Assembly (NCBI RefSeq): GCF_000764025.1
Contig: NZ_KN234751.1
Span: 38,462-102,461, forward strand
From: Pseudohaliea rubra DSM 19751
Lineage (GTDB): Bacteria > Pseudomonadota > Gammaproteobacteria > Pseudomonadales > Halieaceae
DNA length: 64,000 bases
Reading direction: 5' to 3'
The notes beneath the pieces are model-generated. The model saw only the letters and a program-made list of their open reading frames with translations, ran no database searches and had not been told where the DNA came from. The position numbers were made by a program, and so were the translations under genes. Numbering within the stretch: the first letter of the stretch is position 1; every line of letters begins with the position of its first letter. Positions 33,342 through 41,525 of this stretch are shown here, piece after piece.

Positions 33342-33965
33342 TCAGCGGCCGGCGCGGGGGGGCTCCGCCGGCCGGGTACCGAAAACGATGTCCCACAAAG
33401 GACTGCTGACGCCGTAGCGACCGCCCTGGCCGGAAAAATGATGCTTCAGGTGGTAGTGCTTGAGGTGTTTCGCCACCGGATTGCGCATGGGGAAGTGGTG
33501 CGTGGCGTAATGAATGTAGTCATAGACCAGGTAGCCGACAATGAAAAAAGCGGTGAACACCGCCAGCCAGGGCGCCGGCAGCACAGCGCGGAACAGCAGG
33601 TAGAGCACGGCCATGATGGGGATCGCGCCTGCGGGCGGCATGACCAGGCGGGTCTTATCCTTCGGATCATCGTGATGGTTGCCGTGAAACAGAAAGACCA
33701 GCCATTTGCCGAAGCGGCTCTTCGCCGGGAAGTGGAACAGGTAGCGATGCAGAAGATACTCGGTGAGAGACCAGGTTGCGATGCCCGCCAGCGCCAGCAT
33801 GGCAACGACGCCCGGGGACAGGGCGTCGCTGTGCAGACCGCTCCACAGCAGCCAGGTGGCAATGGGGCCCCAGAACACCAGCGGAGTCAGCGGGTGCACA
33901 TGGGAAAGCCGCTCGAGCAGGTCGTTCTCGAACAGGCGGATGGATTCGTGCCGGGTGTTCGCCAT
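33342..33965 (-). CDS. Fatty acid 2-hydroxylase (FA2H/Scs7-like) membrane di-iron enzyme
   Basis: A 207-residue integral membrane protein of the fatty acid hydroxylase/sterol desaturase superfamily. The histidine motifs that bind two irons are visible: LHRYLFH (His73, His78), FHGNHHDDP (His94, 97, 98), HYATHH and a late HLKHYHLKHH. FHGNHHDDPKDKTRLVMPP is close to the pattern I know from eukaryotic FA2H/Scs7, which puts a 2-hydroxyl group on sphingolipid acyl chains. It lies between two LpxL-type acyltransferase genes downstream of ceramide-synthesis candidates, so hydroxylation of a ceramide acyl chain is a good inference. No cytochrome b5 domain is fused. Confidence 0.85.
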   Translation of the reverse strand: MANTRHESIRLFENDLLERLSHVHPLTPLVFWGPIATWLLWSGLHSDALSPGVVAMLALAGIATWSLTEYLLHRYLFHFPAKSRFGKWLVFLFHGNHHDDPKDKTRLVMPPAGAIPIMAVLYLLFRAVLPAPWLAVFTAFFIVGYLVYDYIHYATHHFPMRNPVAKHLKHYHLKHHFSGQGGRYGVSSPLWDIVFGTRPAEPPRAGR

Positions 33966-34078
33966 TGCGCCCTCGCGGCGTGTAAGTAATTGACCAGTCC
34001 AGTATTTTACCCCTAGTTGGCCGCCGAAACGACCGCCGGGGCCCGGTGCCTTCGGCAATTTTGCACGAAGCAGGTTGT

Positions 34079-35026
34079 TCAGCGGTCCTCCGCGGCGTGT
34101 GGCACCGTGCCCCGGGGCCAGAGGCGTTTGCTGCACAGCCAGTCCGAGGGCTCTTCGCGGATCCATTCGGTGAAGCGGTTGTGCAACTGCTGCATCATGT
34201 CCAGAGCCTGCTCACGCTCACTGGCAGTCGGGTTCTGCGGGGTGATGGGGGCGTGGAAGCTGACCTGGTAGCGGGCATCGCGCAGGCGCCGCACCTGCGC
34301 GGGCACAAGGGCGCAACCCTGCTTGAGGGCGAGCTTGGCCGGCATCATGGAAGTCGCCTTCGGCTGTCCGAAGAAGGTCACGTCCTCGCCGTCGTCGACC
34401 CGGCGGTCGACCACTACCCCGACACTGCGCCCGCCGCGTAGTGCACGGACCAGGGCCCGCGCGCTGTTGTCCCGGGGTACCAGTTCGCAGTTGAGTACGG
34501 CGCGGGAGCTCAGCAGCATGCGGTTCAGGTAGGGATTGCTGGGCGGCGAATAGAGGGTTGCGTTGGGGATCCCCAGCCGCGTAAGGGCACTGCCGACCAC
34601 TTCCCAACTGGACAGGTGGGCGCAGGCAATGACGCAGGGTTGCAGCTCAACGGGGTTGACGCCTGCGGTGTCGATGCTGAGACGCTCCGCCTCCCGGGCG
34701 AAGCGGTCCAGGTGCGGATACTCGGCGAGGATGCGCCCGCCCTGGCGCCAGCAGTCGCGGGCCAGGTGCTCGAGGGCGCCGGTGCTGAGTGCCGGGAAGG
34801 CAATGGCGAAATTGTTGCGCACCAGCCGGTGCTTGCTCTTCAGCCGCGGTCCGATCCAGCCGCCAAGCCGCGCCCCGAGGCGGGAAGCGAGGTCCACAGG
34901 CAGCAGCCGAAAGGCCCGGAGGAGGAGCCAGACAAAAACGAAATCGATGCGCCAGAGCAGCCGCCGCAGCCAGGGGTAGCGCTGCGCGGGGCCTTTCAGG
35001 GGCGCGCCGATGATGAACTCCGCCAT
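34079..35026 (-). CDS. LpxL/HtrB-family lipid acyltransferase
   Basis: A 315-residue protein with an N-terminal membrane helix (IDFVFVWLLLRAFRLLP) and the lipid A acyltransferase fold. The catalytic motif AHLSSWEVVG gives His137-x4-Glu142, as expected for an active enzyme, unlike the relative two genes downstream. VVVDRRVDDGEDVTFFGQ and the closing EPSDWLCSKRLWP are typical family blocks. Its ATG overlaps the stop of the upstream reductase-like gene by one base (TGATG). It may acylate lipid A or, given the neighbours, a sphingolipid intermediate. The 113 bp to the next gene is the widest gap in this operon. Confidence 0.88.
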   Translation of the reverse strand: MAEFIIGAPLKGPAQRYPWLRRLLWRIDFVFVWLLLRAFRLLPVDLASRLGARLGGWIGPRLKSKHRLVRNNFAIAFPALSTGALEHLARDCWRQGGRILAEYPHLDRFAREAERLSIDTAGVNPVELQPCVIACAHLSSWEVVGSALTRLGIPNATLYSPPSNPYLNRMLLSSRAVLNCELVPRDNSARALVRALRGGRSVGVVVDRRVDDGEDVTFFGQPKATSMMPAKLALKQGCALVPAQVRRLRDARYQVSFHAPITPQNPTASEREQALDMMQQLHNRFTEWIREEPSDWLCSKRLWPRGTVPHAAEDR

Positions 35027-35982
35027 CAGCCGATCCCCGGCAGCGTCGCTAGTCCGGCGCTGAGGCCGATCGTGGGCTGCCAGCCTGTGGCGGCTTTGAT
35101 CGCCGCGTTGTCCGCGACCCAGTCCGGGTGGCGCAGCTCCCGCAGCTTCGAGGGGGTAAGCATCGGCGCGCTGCCCAGGAGGCGGGCGCTGAGCAGGTTG
35201 GCGCCGGCGACCAGGTTCAGCAGCGGCCGCGGCAGAGACAGCAGCCGAACCCGGCGCGCCCTGAGTCCCCCTACGGTTTCGGCGATGTCGCGCCAGCTGT
35301 AGCCACCCTCGCGGCCGTCGTCGAGGGGGAAGGTCCCGCCGAGGGCGCCGTCCGCGCCAAGGCAGGCAAGGGTGGCGCTCACGGCGTCATCGACATGCAG
35401 CAGTGAAACCCGGGACGACGCTGCGCCGGGCAGCGGCGCAACACCGCGGGCCATGGTGCGCAGCAGGGGGAGGAGCTCCCGGTCGCCGGGGCCGTAGACC
35501 GCCGGCGGCCGCAGGATCGTCCACGGGAGCGTGGCCACCGCTGTTTCCCGCAGCGCATCCTCGGCTGCTTTCTTGGAGCGGCCGTACCAGGACAGCCGCG
35601 GTTCCCGGGCGGCAAGAGAGGAGTAGAACAGCAGCCGCGGCGGCGCGGGCTGGCCGGCAAGCACAAGAAAGAGGTTGCGGCTGCCCTCGACGTTCACACG
35701 GTGAAACGCGCGGTAGCTCGCGCCGCGCACAGCACCGGCGAGGTGAACCACGTAGTCGCAGTCGCGAACAAGGTCCTGCAGGGCATCGCGGTCGTTCAGG
35801 TCGCCGCGAAGGAGCTCGCAGCCGGCGGCGGCGAGCTCGCCGGCGCTGCCGGGTCGGCGAGCCAGCGCACGCACCGGGTGGCCGCGGTGGCGCAGGGTCA
35901 AAGCAAGATTGCGGCCGATGAAACCGGTGGCCCCGGTAAGGGCAATGCGGGCCCCCGGCCGGGGCCCTGGCAGGGTGTTCAG
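35026..35982 (-). CDS. NAD(P)-dependent epimerase/dehydratase-type reductase, candidate ketosphinganine reductase (CerR-like)
   Basis: About 318 residues of the extended short-chain dehydrogenase type. The Rossmann motif LTGATGFIGRNLAL lies upstream of the first canonical start (TTG), so translation must begin earlier. The best candidate is CTG overlapping the upstream stop (CTGA), where other pairs in this window use ATGA or GTGA. The active-site pattern SSLAAREP...WYGRSKKAAED shows YxxxK. In Caulobacter an enzyme of this class (CerR), encoded near serine palmitoyltransferase and an acyl-AMP/CoA ligase, reduces 3-ketosphinganine. Here it directly follows the acyl-AMP ligase gene, supporting that role. 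Other NAD-sugar epimerase functions are possible. Confidence 0.78.
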   Translation of the reverse strand: MNTLPGPRPGARIALTGATGFIGRNLALTLRHRGHPVRALARRPGSAGELAAAGCELLRGDLNDRDALQDLVRDCDYVVHLAGAVRGASYRAFHRVNVEGSRNLFLVLAGQPAPPRLLFYSSLAAREPRLSWYGRSKKAAEDALRETAVATLPWTILRPPAVYGPGDRELLPLLRTMARGVAPLPGAASSRVSLLHVDDAVSATLACLGADGALGGTFPLDDGREGGYSWRDIAETVGGLRARRVRLLSLPRPLLNLVAGANLLSARLLGSAPMLTPSKLRELRHPDWVADNAAIKAATGWQPTIGLSAGLATLPGIG

Positions 35983-37751
35983 GCCGTGGCGACCCGAACG
36001 CGCAGTTCCTCGGCGACCGCGTTCAGGCGCTCCTCGTCATGGGCGGCGATGAAGTCGAGCCGCGCCTTGGCGCGGGACAGCTTGCCGGAGGAGGTGCGGG
36101 GCAGCGAATGCGGGGGCACCAGCTCGACGTAACAATCAAGGCCGAGCTCCGTGCGCACAATGGCCGTCAACCGGCGGACCAGGCTGTGGCGCCTGTTCGG
36201 GTCGCGCTCGCGGCACTGGACGACCAGCACGCACATCTCCTCGCCTTCGTGATCCGGCGCGGAGAATGCGAGGGCATCGCCGACGCGGACTTCCGGCTGG
36301 GTCTCGGCGAGGTGCTCGAGATCCTGAGGCCAGATGTTGCGGCCGTGGATGATGATGAGATCCTTCTTGCGGCCGGTGATCGTGAGCATGCCGTCGGCGA
36401 GGTAGCCGATATCACCGGTGTTCAGCCAGCCGCCGCCGCAGAGCGCATCAGACGTTTCCTCCGGCAGATTGAAGTAGCCGGACATGACGCTCGGGCCGCG
36501 CAGATGGATGACGCCGCTCTGCCAGTCGGCCAGGGCGTTGCCGTCGTCGTCGCGCACCTCAACCTCGAAACTCGGCAGGGGCACGCCGCAGTTGACGAAG
36601 TGGCGTCCCCGGCCCTCGGTCTCGCCCGTGTCCATGAGCACGGCCTCGTGCTGGTCGGACAGGTGATCGCTGTCAATGTAGTGGGTGCTGAAGCCCTGCC
36701 AGAGCGGCGAGAAGCTCACGCCGAGAGTGCATTCGGCCATGCCGTAGCAGGCGACGAAGGCGCGACGGTCGAAACCTGCGGGCTCGAGTATGTCGGCGAA
36801 GTGCTGGAGAGTCTGCGGGCGGATCATCTCGGCACCGATGCCGGCCACGCGCCAGTGGCTGAGGTCGTACTCGGCGATGTCGCCGGGGCGCACGCGACGG
36901 GCGCAGAGGTCGTAGCCGAAGCTGGGTGCGAAGGCGATGGTGGCCTTCGATTGGGTCATCATCTTCAGCCATTGCCGCGGCCGCATGGCAAACTCGCGTG
37001 TGTCGAGATAATCGACGGAAATCTGTGCCGCGACCGGCGTCAGCACAAAGCCTACCAGACCCATGTCATGGTAGAAGGGCAGCCAGGACATAAGACGGTC
37101 CTTGCCGGTGATGTGCAAACCGTGAGCGACAATGCCGTGCAGGTTCGCCATGGCGGTCTGGTGGCGGATGATCACGCCCCGGGGGAAGCGCGTGCTGCCG
37201 GAGGTGTACTGCAGATAGGCGATATCGCCGGCCTCGATGGTCGGGAGTTCCAGGGCCGGCTCCTCCAGCGCATAGAAGGCCTCCGGCGTGGCGACCATGC
37301 GCACGGACAGGCCTTCACCGGCTTCCTTGAGGAAGCCGAGGTAGCCCTCGGACGCCACGGCGACGTTGGCGTCGCTGGCCTCGAGGAGGCGGTGCAGCTG
37401 GGCCACGTAGGCCTCGTGGGCGCCGATTTTCACGGAGGCGGGGAGTGCGACCGGGATGAGACCGGCATACTGGCAGGCGTAGAAAAAGCGGACAAAGTGA
37501 GGATCGGTCTCGGCGACGAGGGCGACGCGGTCACCGCGGGCGAGCCCCAGCCCCAGCAGCTGCCGGGCGAGCGCACGCGCCTGCTCGCGCAGCTTGCGAT
37601 AGCTCAGGCGATCATAGATGCGCCCGCGACCATTGAAGAAATTGCAGCCCGTCTCCCCCTGCGCGGCGTAATCCAGAGCCTCGGTCAGGGTGGCGAAGTC
37701 TGCCGGCCGGAAGGGCAGCGACTGTTCCGTGGGTGTGGCTGAAATGTGCAA
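35979..37751 (-). CDS. Fatty acyl-AMP ligase (AMP-binding, FAAL-like), probable acyl-ACP loader for ceramide synthesis
   Basis: About 590 residues of the ANL superfamily. Visible are the P-loop YTSGSTRFPRGVIIRH, WLPFYHDMGLVG, the adenine region CYGMAECTLGVS, the hinge ITGRKKDLIIIHGRN and the C-terminal lysine region SLPRTSSGKLSR. The overall pattern matches fatty acyl-AMP ligases, which adenylate fatty acids and pass them to an acyl carrier protein. I choose TTG, behind GGGAGA, as the start; the frame runs further upstream without homology. In Caulobacter an acyl-CoA/ACP synthetase of this type belongs to the ceramide gene set. The next gene overlaps by 4 nt. Confidence 0.87.
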   Translation of the reverse strand: MHISATPTEQSLPFRPADFATLTEALDYAAQGETGCNFFNGRGRIYDRLSYRKLREQARALARQLLGLGLARGDRVALVAETDPHFVRFFYACQYAGLIPVALPASVKIGAHEAYVAQLHRLLEASDANVAVASEGYLGFLKEAGEGLSVRMVATPEAFYALEEPALELPTIEAGDIAYLQYTSGSTRFPRGVIIRHQTAMANLHGIVAHGLHITGKDRLMSWLPFYHDMGLVGFVLTPVAAQISVDYLDTREFAMRPRQWLKMMTQSKATIAFAPSFGYDLCARRVRPGDIAEYDLSHWRVAGIGAEMIRPQTLQHFADILEPAGFDRRAFVACYGMAECTLGVSFSPLWQGFSTHYIDSDHLSDQHEAVLMDTGETEGRGRHFVNCGVPLPSFEVEVRDDDGNALADWQSGVIHLRGPSVMSGYFNLPEETSDALCGGGWLNTGDIGYLADGMLTITGRKKDLIIIHGRNIWPQDLEHLAETQPEVRVGDALAFSAPDHEGEEMCVLVVQCRERDPNRRHSLVRRLTAIVRTELGLDCYVELVPPHSLPRTSSGKLSRAKARLDFIAAHDEERLNAVAEELRVRVATA

Positions 37752-38137
37752 CGATCCGTCTCCCTTCGGTCTTGACTTCGTCTCGCGACGCCATGATGCG
37801 CGCGCCGGCGGGACGTGCTGCTGCAATATCCCTCTGCCGCTGCGATCCCGCGGGAACGCAACGTCATAACACTTCGTCTCGGGCCGCCATACTAGCATTC
37901 CGCCAAGCTGCGGAAACAGGAAATAATACCAAGCCAGTCAATAACCTATCTCGATCCAGGGAAGCTCTACATGAACTTCTCCGGCAGCCTGGCTGCCCCC
38001 TCTGGCGTTGCCGGCGGGGGAGGGTGGCAACGCACTAGGGGGATGTGACAGCACGGCTGCCGGGAAAGTTCCGGGGGCGGCGGCAATTCCCTACGCTGGC
38101 GGGTATACTCGGCGCCTCGACGACGCGGGAGACGGGT
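37752..38137. promoter_or_regulatory. Divergent intergenic region between the acyl-AMP ligase and GNAT genes
   Basis: No convincing gene. It probably holds both promoters of the divergent lipid operons. On the minus strand a TGG-TATTAT extended -10-like site lies at about 37923-37931, far upstream of the ligase start; on the plus strand TATACT (38104-38109) lies 28 bp before the GTG of the GNAT-like gene. Neither has a strong -35, and both are tentative. Confidence 0.35.
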
Positions 38138-39277
38138 GTGAGCGCGCAGACACAGGCAGGTAACCGGTCCCTGACCGTGGTGCCCCTGGCGGGTCGCCGC
38201 GACCTCGATCGCTTCATTGACCTGCCGCGGCAGCTCTACGCCGACGATCCCTGTTTTATTGCGCCGCTCGCCGTCGAACAGCGCCAGCGCTTTGCGCCCG
38301 ACAGTGCCTACGCTGCCCATGCGCGCTGGCAGGGCTGGCTGGCGCTGGCGGGCGAGCGTCCTGTGGGCCGCATCACTGCCCAGGTTGACAGCCTCGAGCG
38401 CGACCCCGCGCTCGGCTATTTCGGCATGCTCGAGGCCGACCGTCCCGATGCGGTCGCCCCGCTGGTGGCGGCCGCCGCAGCCTGGCTGCGTGCCGAGGGC
38501 AAGACGCGGGTCCGCGGGCCCCTCAATCTGCACATCAACGAGGAGGTGGGGCTCCTGGTAGAGGGCTTCGACACGCCTCCGGTGGTCCTCATGGGCCACG
38601 GCAGGCCCTGGTACGACGGGGCGCTGCGCGAGGCCGGCTTCGAGGGCGTCAAAGACCTCCTCGCCTACCGCACGCGGCCCGATTTTGCGGCGCCGAAGAT
38701 AATGAGCCGGCTGGCCGAGCGCGCCTCGCGCCGGGTCAGCATCCGCAGCCTCCGTCGCGGCGCACTGGACGCCGAAACGGAGACCATGCGCTGGATCTTC
38801 GACGACGCCTGGGTAAACAACTGGGGTTTCGCGCCGCTGGACCCTGCGGGCTGGGCGGATACGGTAAAGACCCTGGCGAAGCTGTTGCCGGCGGACTACA
38901 TCCAGTTTGCCGAGGTCGACGGCGAGCCCATCGCCTTCATCGTTGCGCTGCCCAACCTCAACGAGGCGGCGCGGGATCTCGACGGCCGGCTGCTGCCTTT
39001 CGGCTGGCTCCGATTCCTCTGGCGCCTCAAGGTCAGCGGCGTGAAGAGCGCCCGGGTACCTCTCATGGGTGTGACCCGGGCCTACCAGCATTCACGCCTC
39101 GGCCCCACCGTCGCCTTCATGATTATCGACGCTGTGCGCAAGGCGCTGCATCGCCGCGGCGTGACAGCGGTGGAGATGGGCTGGATCCTCGAGGACAATG
39201 CCGGTATGCGCAATATCATCGAAACCATTGGCGGCGAAGCGTACAAGCGCTATCGCGTCTATGAAAAGGATCTGTGA
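38138..39277 (+). CDS. GNAT-superfamily acyltransferase-like protein, candidate bacterial ceramide synthase
   Basis: A 379-residue cytoplasmic protein with an acyl-CoA N-acyltransferase (GNAT) fold: RRDLDRFIDLPRQLYADDP, GERPVGRITAQVD and a C-terminal domain ending EAYKRYRVYEKDL. The family is large and usually annotated only as hypothetical or GNAT. Bacterial ceramide synthase (bCerS) of Caulobacter is a GNAT-type protein unrelated to eukaryotic CerS, and this gene sits divergent to the FAAL-reductase operon, so N-acylation of sphinganine is a reasonable inference, not proven. The GTG start follows GGGAGACGG; an upstream ATG in frame lacks support. The next gene overlaps by 4 nt. Confidence 0.72.
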   Translation: MSAQTQAGNRSLTVVPLAGRRDLDRFIDLPRQLYADDPCFIAPLAVEQRQRFAPDSAYAAHARWQGWLALAGERPVGRITAQVDSLERDPALGYFGMLEADRPDAVAPLVAAAAAWLRAEGKTRVRGPLNLHINEEVGLLVEGFDTPPVVLMGHGRPWYDGALREAGFEGVKDLLAYRTRPDFAAPKIMSRLAERASRRVSIRSLRRGALDAETETMRWIFDDAWVNNWGFAPLDPAGWADTVKTLAKLLPADYIQFAEVDGEPIAFIVALPNLNEAARDLDGRLLPFGWLRFLWRLKVSGVKSARVPLMGVTRAYQHSRLGPTVAFMIIDAVRKALHRRGVTAVEMGWILEDNAGMRNIIETIGGEAYKRYRVYEKDL

Positions 39278-40089
39278 GCCCCATGCCCTTCGACCCAGGC
39301 CAAGACCCCATGACCGCCGTCGTCCTTGCCGGCGACCGAAGCAAGAGCGATGCGCTGGTAGAGCGCTCCGGTGCCGGTGCCAAGGCGCTGCTTGACCTTG
39401 GTGGCGAACCGATGGTCCTGCGTGTACTGCGCGCCCTCGGCGAGGCCCGGGGAGTCCGCCGGGTGGTGCTCGCCGGGCCGGAACGCGAGGCGGTGGACCG
39501 TGCACCGGCGCTTGTCGAGTACCTCGAGGGGGCCGCGGTAGAGTGGCAGCCGCCGCAGCTCTCTCCGAGCACCAGCGCCTTCGAGGTCATGCAGCAGCTT
39601 CCCGCAGAGGAGCCGGTTCTCCTCACCACTGCTGATCATCCCTTACTTACTGCCGAGATCGTCGATGCCTTTGCCCGGCAGAGCCTTGCCGCTGACGTTG
39701 ATGTGACCGTGGGCCTGGCGCCCCACGCGCTGGTCCTCGAGGCCTACCCGGGCATCCGCAAAACCGTGCTGCGCTTCAGCGACGGCGAGTTCTGTGGTTG
39801 CAACCTCTTTGCCTTTCTCACGCCGGAGGGGCGCAGCGTGGCCAACTTCTGGCGCCGTATCGAGCAGCAGCGCAAGAAACCGCTCAGGGTCATCAGTATG
39901 CTGGGCTGGTGGGCCGTGATCCGCTACCGCCTGGGCCTGCTGCCGCTGGAAGAGGCTCTTGCCAAACTCGGCAAGCGTCTCGGCCTGCGCATCCGTGCAG
40001 TGGTGCTGCCCTACGCCAACGCCGCCATCGACGTTGATTCCATCGCCGATCTCGACCTGGTCAAGACCACCATCGACGACCCGCGCTGA
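39274..40089 (+). CDS. MobA/GlmU-like nucleotidyltransferase-family protein
   Basis: A 271-residue protein with an N-terminal NTP-transferase Rossmann motif TAVVLAGDRSKSDALVE, a conserved Lys in GAKALLDLGGEPM, and TTADHPLL with an Asp at the metal position. The family couples a nucleotide to a small phosphorylated compound or cofactor. It starts with GTG overlapping the stop of the GNAT-like gene (GTGA), so the two are translationally coupled and probably work on the same product. A CDP- or UDP-activated head group is one possibility; the sequence does not show the substrate. Confidence 0.78.
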   Translation: MSPMPFDPGQDPMTAVVLAGDRSKSDALVERSGAGAKALLDLGGEPMVLRVLRALGEARGVRRVVLAGPEREAVDRAPALVEYLEGAAVEWQPPQLSPSTSAFEVMQQLPAEEPVLLTTADHPLLTAEIVDAFARQSLAADVDVTVGLAPHALVLEAYPGIRKTVLRFSDGEFCGCNLFAFLTPEGRSVANFWRRIEQQRKKPLRVISMLGWWAVIRYRLGLLPLEEALAKLGKRLGLRIRAVVLPYANAAIDVDSIADLDLVKTTIDDPR

Positions 40090-40184
40090 GGCGTCGGGGC
40101 CTCCCCCCGGAGTAGTAGTGTCTCTCGCCCCGGCCTTGCGCTAGGCTTGGCTTATCAGCCGAAACCTCCGCGGGAGGGCCGCCC

Positions 40185-41525
40185 ATGACCTCGGTACCGA
40201 ACACCCGCCCGGCCCTGACCCGGGCGGATCTCGAAGCGCATTGGATGCCCTACACGGGCAACCGCCAATTCAAGAACGATCCGCGCATGATCGTCGGTGC
40301 CGAGGGCATCCATTACATCGACGACAGGGGCAGGCGCATTCTCGACGGTCTCTCCGGGCTCTGGACCTGTGGTCTGGGCCACAACCGGCCGGAGATCGCC
40401 GAGGCGGTCTACCGGCAGCTCAAGACTCTCGATTACTCGCCGGGGTTCCAGTTCGGCCAGCCCCTGTCCTTCCAGCTCGCCAACGTGCTCAAGGGGCTCA
40501 CGCCCGCCGGGCTGGACTACGTCTTCTTCACCAACTCCGGCTCCGAGTCCGCCGATACCTCCCTGAAGATGGCCCGGGCCTACTGGCGGGCGAAGGGGCG
40601 GCCCGAGAAGACCCGGCTCATCGGCCGCATCAAGGGCTATCACGGCGTGAACTTCGGCGGTATTTCCGTCGGCGGCATCGGCGCCAACCGCAAGATGTTC
40701 GGCCAGGCTGTGGAGGCAGACCACCTGCGGCATACGCTGCTGCCGGAGAACACCTTTTCCCGCGGCATGCCCGCTCACGGCGCGCACCTTGCCGACGAAC
40801 TGGCGGATCTCATCGCGCTGCACGACGCCAGCAACATCGCCGCGGTGATCGTCGAGCCCATGGCCGGCTCTGCCGGCGTGCTTCCGCCTCCGGTGGGTTA
40901 TCTCGAGCGGCTGCGGGCGCTGTGCACGGCACATGACATCCTGCTGATCTTCGACGAGGTGATCACCGGGTTCGGTCGCTGCGGCGCCATGACCGGCGCG
41001 GAGGCCTACGGCGTGGTGCCGGACATCATGAACGTCGCCAAGCAGATGACCAACGGTGCCGTGCCCATGGGGGCGGTGATTGCCAGCAAGGAAATTTACG
41101 ACACCTTCATGGGTCAGGACCTGCCCGACCACGCCCTGGAGTTCGCCCACGGCTACACCTACTCCGGGCACCCGGTAGCGTGTGCGGCGGGTCTTGCCGC
41201 GCTCGACCTGCTGGTGAAGGAGAAACTGCCGGAGCGGGTGGCCACGCTGGCGCCAGTGCTCGAGGACGCGATCCACGGCCTCAAGGGCAGGCCCGCCGTG
41301 CTGGACATCCGCAACTATGGCTTCGCCGCGGCGCTTACCCTGGCACCGAAGAACGGCGACCCCACCCGCCGCCCCTTCGAGATCGCCATGCGCCTCTGGG
41401 AGAAGGGCTATTACGTTCGCTATAGCGGCGACTGCATCGCCCTCGGCCTGCCTTTTGTGATCGAGCCGGACGAGATCGAGCAGCTGGTCGGGGCCCTGGG
41501 GGAGGCGCTCAGCGAGAACGGCTGA
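40185..41525 (+). CDS. Class III PLP aminotransferase (omega-amino acid:pyruvate type)
   Basis: A 446-residue enzyme of the ornithine/beta-alanine aminotransferase group. It shows LEAHWMPYTGNRQFKNDP at the N-terminus, TNSGSESADTSLKMAR for phosphate binding, FDEVITGFGRCGAM with the PLP Asp, and VAKQMTNGAVPMG with the Schiff-base Lys. The pattern matches beta-alanine/omega-amino acid:pyruvate transaminases. Its 3' end overlaps the convergent metallophosphoesterase gene by 17 bp. It lies 95 bp after the nucleotidyltransferase gene on the same strand; a role in making an amino-containing head group or plain amine catabolism are both open. Confidence 0.9.
   Translation: MTSVPNTRPALTRADLEAHWMPYTGNRQFKNDPRMIVGAEGIHYIDDRGRRILDGLSGLWTCGLGHNRPEIAEAVYRQLKTLDYSPGFQFGQPLSFQLANVLKGLTPAGLDYVFFTNSGSESADTSLKMARAYWRAKGRPEKTRLIGRIKGYHGVNFGGISVGGIGANRKMFGQAVEADHLRHTLLPENTFSRGMPAHGAHLADELADLIALHDASNIAAVIVEPMAGSAGVLPPPVGYLERLRALCTAHDILLIFDEVITGFGRCGAMTGAEAYGVVPDIMNVAKQMTNGAVPMGAVIASKEIYDTFMGQDLPDHALEFAHGYTYSGHPVACAAGLAALDLLVKEKLPERVATLAPVLEDAIHGLKGRPAVLDIRNYGFAAALTLAPKNGDPTRRPFEIAMRLWEKGYYVRYSGDCIALGLPFVIEPDEIEQLVGALGEALSENG

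Noticed and set aside
36039..37742. A 567-residue open frame opposite the acyl-AMP ligase
   Set aside because: The minus-strand frame carries all ANL motifs; the plus-strand frame has none and begins inside the ligase.
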